From: Hofstenia miamia
Lineage: Eukaryota; Xenacoelomorpha; Acoela; Hofsteniidae
Length of the DNA stretch: 64,000 bases
Assembly (NCBI GenBank): GCA_900660155.1
Contig: CABFPE010000846.1
Coordinates: 199,357 to 263,356, forward strand
Direction of reading: 5' to 3'
Position numbers and translations under genes: made by a program. How positions within the stretch are numbered: the stretch's first letter is position 1; each line of letters starts with the position of its first letter. Of the stretch, positions 60,308-64,000 are shown piece by piece. The notes under the pieces are model-generated. The model was not told the DNA's origin, did no database searches, and saw nothing but the letters and a program-made list of their open reading frames with translations.

Positions 60308-60412
60308 GAATTTGCCCACGTGGGGCCCACCGTTAGCCCTACCTCAAAAAAATACATGTTAAATATTTCTGTCAATCATCTAAATTGAGCAATTTGCCCA
60401 CGTGGGCCCACC
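60308..60412. promoter_or_regulatory. Duplicated motif with CACGTG E-boxes
   Basis: AATTTGCCCACGTGGG(G)CCCACC occurs twice in direct orientation (about 60,309-60,331 and 60,391-60,412), 82 bp apart. Each copy contains a palindromic CACGTG (60,317-60,322 and 60,399-60,404) inside a GC-rich island in very AT-rich DNA. CACGTG is the bHLH (USF/Myc-type) site. The location is about 1.6 kb upstream of the kinase start. Function is inferred. Confidence 0.35.
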
Positions 60413-61089
60413 ATTTGCACACGAAAATTGTTTACTGGGGTTTGTCATGCCTGCACTTAATTCAATTCAATTGTGGAAAAACGATAAAATATATACACTT
60501 TATCATTTTATGATGAAATTCTAAGTTCATTTTTGTTCAATAAATTGTCCCTAAAAAGTTAAAGTATATTGAAAATGAAAAAGTATCTGCAAATGTTCGA
60601 TGAATAATTTATTCTGGAGGTTTATATATGTGTTATTTTCGTTTCGAAATATCCTGATAGCAATAAGTTTAAACAACACTTAACTGCAACTAATAAATCA
60701 TGCTAAATACTAAAATCATGCACTCAAATGTATTCTAATGGCGTGTCGTAACTACACAATTTAATTGGTTCGACAGTGTAAATTTTCCCCGCTTTAACTA
60801 CACAAATTAATCAGGTTGATTAAATCCAAATTTTTCACACAAACTTTGTCAGAAATTTGTCTTAGCTACACAATTTAATCGGCCCAATGTATTCAATTCA
60901 CCCAAGTTTTTTGTTTTGGAAATTTAATGTAATGAAATAAAAAATATGTTTTATATGTTTAATTATGAAAAAATAATATTTTTTAAGCATTCAATAACCT
61001 CAATTCGAAAATTCTGGAAGCATTTATATTTCCTACACAGTGCTATTTCGAATAGCTCACTGTCACAAAATGACTCCATGCTAGTATGT
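60413..61089. other. AT-rich stretch with degenerate short repeats
   Basis: CTACACAAATTAAT/CTACACAATTTAAT occurs three times between about 60,750 and 60,885, twice followed by GGTTCGACA or GGCCCAATG. No gene is seen. Confidence 0.35.
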
Positions 61090-61205
61090 CAGAGACGGAA
61101 CTGGCTACCGGCCGGCCAATGTTGGTTGAACCGGGACCGGCAAATTATCGGCCTACAGCCGCTAATTTCATGAAGGGCGGGTAAAATTACCGGCCGCTTC
61201 CAGCC
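61090..61205 (+). mobile_element. One end of a hAT-like DNA transposon
   Basis: CAGAGACGGAACTGGCTACC at 61,090 begins a GC-rich block full of CCGG repeats, resembling the CAGAGTTGGAACCGG end at 6,420. No opposite end is visible in the window, so the element is either truncated here or its other end is too decayed to see. Confidence 0.4.
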
Positions 61206-62030
61206 AAAATGATAAAAAATTGTTTATTTTATGTAATAAACAAGGAAAGTTTTGCTTAGTTTCTGGGGAATTTCTATGAAAATCAAAATTTTATAGCATT
61301 TGCAACCTACAATATTGTAATTTGAAAAATAACGAACATTACTTACTGGAAACTCTCATTAATTTGGTATAAATTGAGTTGTTCTCTTTATTCGAAAGGG
61401 TTAATTCGACTTGAGTTTTTTATGGAACTTACTGATAATATTAACAGAAGCTGTTTATATTAATAAACGTGTAATATGTAGGATTAACACTTGAAATTTG
61501 ATTAACCTCATACAAATAAAGCAACTTCAATCCTGTATTTTTCTAATATTAGAAAGAACGCTACATTGAAAAGTCTTTGGTCGCAAACACATTCAAACAC
61601 AAACTTCAGTTGACACACCCTACTAAAGGAGTAATTATGTTTGGCTTTAGCGAAAACATTTTTAAATATATATATTTGTGCATCTATAAATTATTCAATA
61701 CTAACTGAGTTCAAATCCCACAGCAATATGAAACATGATGATTGATAATGATACTCCCCTAGCTTTATGTAACTAAAATATATTAACTACACAACCTGAA
61801 ATGTTCTCGATTCATATTCACGGAAAAGTGAAAGCTGATTAAAGTTATACAAAGAATAGATACATAAAAAATGTAAAAATTGTTTTTTGCTAGAAATATA
61901 GTTATAATAGTTTAAAATGTGCGGTATGCAATATCAGCTCTTTTGCATCGCCATGTGAAATTTTCTACATTAAAATAGATAGACTTCTAAATTTGAAACT
62001 TGCATTAAAGGCGTACTTCACCATCATTTT
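61206..62030. other. Unassigned AT-rich stretch
   Basis: No open frame, motif or repeat that I can support. It may be the interior of the hAT-like element starting at 61,090. Confidence 0.35.
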
Positions 62031-62034
62031 CAAA

Positions 62035-62866
62035 GTTCTATCGCAATGGCTAAATTTTCGACTGAACCCTTAGAAAACTGGTCTCAACTGCTAATTGCAG
62101 CAAAATTCAACATCTCGATGACAGAGTCCAGAAAACAATAAGCCGATTCGAAAATACAAATGCACAACTACCAGAACTGACCATTCAATTTGACGAATAG
62201 CAGTTAGCCATCCTGAATGGACAGCTTCTCAGATTCGCAACAAATTGCGTTTTATGCAGCCTTTACCAAGTTCAAATACTATTAGGCGCCACTTGCGAGT
62301 GAATTTTAACCTCAAAGCAAAAATTCCAGCCGTGAATTTTTTTTATCAAAAAAGAACATTCGAAACAGAAGAAAGCTTTGCAAAAGATTGAGATCTTGGA
62401 CTGCAGAAATGTGGGCACAAGTCATGTTTTCAGACGACACAATCATAAAACAATTCAGTGGAGTTGCTTTGCTTGTTGGTCGGCTAGTTGGTAAGAGCTA
62501 TTGCTTAACATACTTCCGACCATCAGGTAAAAACTGCCCTCAGATAATGGTTTGGGGAGCAATCTCTGCAAAAGGACGTGCCGCCATCACATTCATTCCT
62601 CCAGGAACCAACATGAATGCGCAAAGATGCCTAGCAATTTAGAAAGAAAAGCTTCCAACTCACATGGGTGTTCACTTGTGCAAATATTTCCAGCAAGATG
62701 GAATGCCATGTCCCACGGTGAAGTTGGTTCCTAAGCTGGCTAGGACGTCAAACGTTTCAAGTCTTGGAGCAATGGCCTTGGTCGAGCGCAGACTTGAACC
62801 CAATCGAGAATTGTTGGAACATTCTCGAAAAGAAAGTGCATTTTAAGTACTCAACTTCCTTGGAAG
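62035..62866 (+). pseudogene. Tc1-like transposase gene, degraded and interrupted
   Basis: The translation across frames follows the Tc1 family. An N-terminal DNA-binding part includes HPEWTASQIRNKL; then come LKAKIPAVN, WTAEMWAQVMFSDD (first catalytic Asp), IMVWGAISAKGR, KLPTHMGVH, YFQQDGMPC (second Asp) and DLNPIENCWNILEKKV near the end (62,793-62,840). Several frame changes and at least one stop (62,641) separate these blocks, so it is inactive. At 62,867 the C-terminal coding sequence is cut by another transposon end. No inverted repeats of the Tc1 element itself were identified. Confidence 0.8.
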
Positions 62867-64000
62867 CAGTGGCATACCCAGGGGGGAAATGGTGGAATAT
62901 CCCCTCGTCAGGTTTAAAAATTTAATTTTGACTGGATAAATCAAAAAATTTTTCGTAAACAATTGAAAAATTTAAAAGTTAAAATAAGTTAAATAAAGTT
63001 AAAAATTTTGCTTTAAGTTAAGAAAGGTTAAAGTTTAAGTTAAAAAAAATTTCTTTTTATCAGCCATAGTATATTTTGTAACACTAATTTTAAGTTTTCT
63101 ACTTCACATTATGATATCTATACGTTCCGCTTTTCTTTCGTCATCTGTTCGAATAAGTTGTGGGGAATATAATTGGGAATATGGTTGTGCATTACGAATG
63201 ACGTCAAGGATGATATGATTGGCTGTTAAGAATACGGAACGCAATAGAGTGATAGAATTTATAACAAATAGAATTGTCATTCATTTGAATCAACCTTGCA
63301 TTGCACTATTATCGTGAAAAATGCTGAAGACCAATAATGAGTTGCACTGCAAACTGTGCTGTTTGATCGTAAAGTATGAAAAAGGCCACTTCCTTGAATT
63401 GCGTACGTGTTGCCATCAGAATCTGCTTGCCTACAAAGAGTCTTTGAAATTGCCGAAGAAGGATCTGCATGTTTGAAGTCAAAACTAATGACGAGATATT
63501 TCTTATTGTCGACAAAAGCGAAATAGTGAACAAGAAATTTGTGCATGAACATTTTGGCTGGTTGCCTCATCGCTCAACCTGAGAAAGTTTACTTGGTGTC
63601 TTGTAAGAAGCTCTGGAAATCTCAGGTTGCGTTCGACATCATTCATTGCATTGATGGTGCAATTCATTCTATTGACTGTCGACGTGACAATTTTTGCCTT
63701 CTTATTTTTGATGCAGCAACCTACATGTTTGCAGCCGGCCGAACCCTTTCCTCCTTGTATCCTTGTTTGTTTCACACAACATGTTTTTCTCATTACTGCA
63801 CAACTGCGCTCTTCGAGTGAAGTCTCACTTTTCAAACATTGGCAAACTTATTGCTTATATTAAAGCAGCGGTGGTGAAAAACAAGACTCGACGGTTGCTT
63901 TTTGATGGCATTGGAACTCCTCGCAAACCCATTGTAACTCGATGGTGAACCTGGCTCTCTGCAGTTGCATACTACGCTGACCATTTGCCAAAGGTGCGAG
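62867..64000 (+). mobile_element. hAT DNA transposon, 5' end and broken transposase, continues past the window
   Basis: CAGTGGCATACCCAGGGGGG at 62,867 is a typical hAT terminus (CAGTGGCGTAnCCAGGGGGG type). Downstream the plus strand carries hAT transposase remains. In frames between about 63,700 and 63,990 are DAATYMFAAGRTLSSLYP, LFHTTCFSHY, LHNCALRVKSHF and AAVVKNKTRRLLFDGIGTP, then VTRW. The order matches the hAT catalytic-domain block 'D..KYM..AG..L..LYP.LFH.TC..H..HN'. Frame shifts and stops show that it is not functional. It sits inside the Tc1 gene, so the remaining part of Tc1 should lie beyond its 3' end, outside the window. Confidence 0.75.

Noticed and set aside
1-64000. CRISPR arrays, operons, ribosomal RNA or tRNA genes
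   Set aside because: No regularly spaced identical repeats, no polycistronic gene strings, and no rRNA or tRNA signature seen; the content is that of an animal nuclear genome.

Overview
This is an AT-rich, gene-poor stretch of an animal nuclear genome. The evidence is a nicotinic-type Cys-loop receptor gene, GT-AG splice signals, and a dense mix of metazoan transposable elements: Tc1/mariner, hAT, piggyBac, non-LTR, Penelope-like and Ty3/gypsy-type. No bacterial, organellar or viral gene set is present. A non-vertebrate such as a cnidarian, sponge or lophotrochozoan fits best, but I cannot place it more closely from sequence alone. The assembly is a draft: two multi-N gaps (13,501-13,772 and 35,032-35,038) and about ten single-N joins, several of which abut near-identical copies of the same sequence. 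Some of the apparent tandem duplications are therefore probably unmerged haplotypes.

Layout. 1-3,475: mostly unassigned, with one good candidate first coding exon on the minus strand (2,497-2,739). 3,476-4,672: a complete intronless Cys-loop ligand-gated ion channel gene. 5,990-9,290: non-autonomous DNA transposons (hAT ends, a 1.3 kb hAT-like element, a clean 435 bp piggyBac-type MITE) and a hairpin. 9,290-13,360: an old, heavily broken Ty3/gypsy-type element preceded by an LTR-like repeat. 14,012-14,671: an internally deleted Tc1/mariner-superfamily element. 14,690-18,540: Penelope-like element remains around an LTR copy. 19,370-20,870: LTR-like and LINE ORF1-like remains. 21,070-22,329: a mariner with perfect 33 bp inverted repeats. 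22,490-25,400: minus-strand coding fragments, some resembling a transposon-associated protein family. 25,299-26,921: a 766 bp near-identical tandem duplication. 27,168-28,036: the 3' part of a LINE.

From 28 to 41 kb there is little recognisable coding sequence, apart from duplicated blocks at contig joins (33.5-37.2 kb) and a minus-strand LTR-element fossil with a gag zinc knuckle (37.65-40.75 kb). From 41.6 to 56.2 kb lies an old, diverged segmental duplication, with one copy at 41.6-47.5 kb and the other at 48.6-56.2 kb. Both copies are interrupted by about 1.3 kb LTRs of one family, one of them followed by a primer-binding-site-like sequence. 56,244-58,760 (minus) holds an intronless gene for an atypical protein kinase, present as two overlapping, slightly different, broken-up assembly copies. 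This is the most interesting coding locus. 59.3-62.0 kb is mostly unassigned, with a duplicated CACGTG-containing motif. 62.0 kb to the end has a degraded Tc1 transposase gene interrupted by the start of an hAT element that runs off the window.

The genes do not form an operon or an evident pathway. The two confident host-type genes (channel and kinase) are 52 kb apart, and almost everything between them is transposon-derived or unassigned. All similarity statements come from reading the sequence and from known family motifs; no database search was run.
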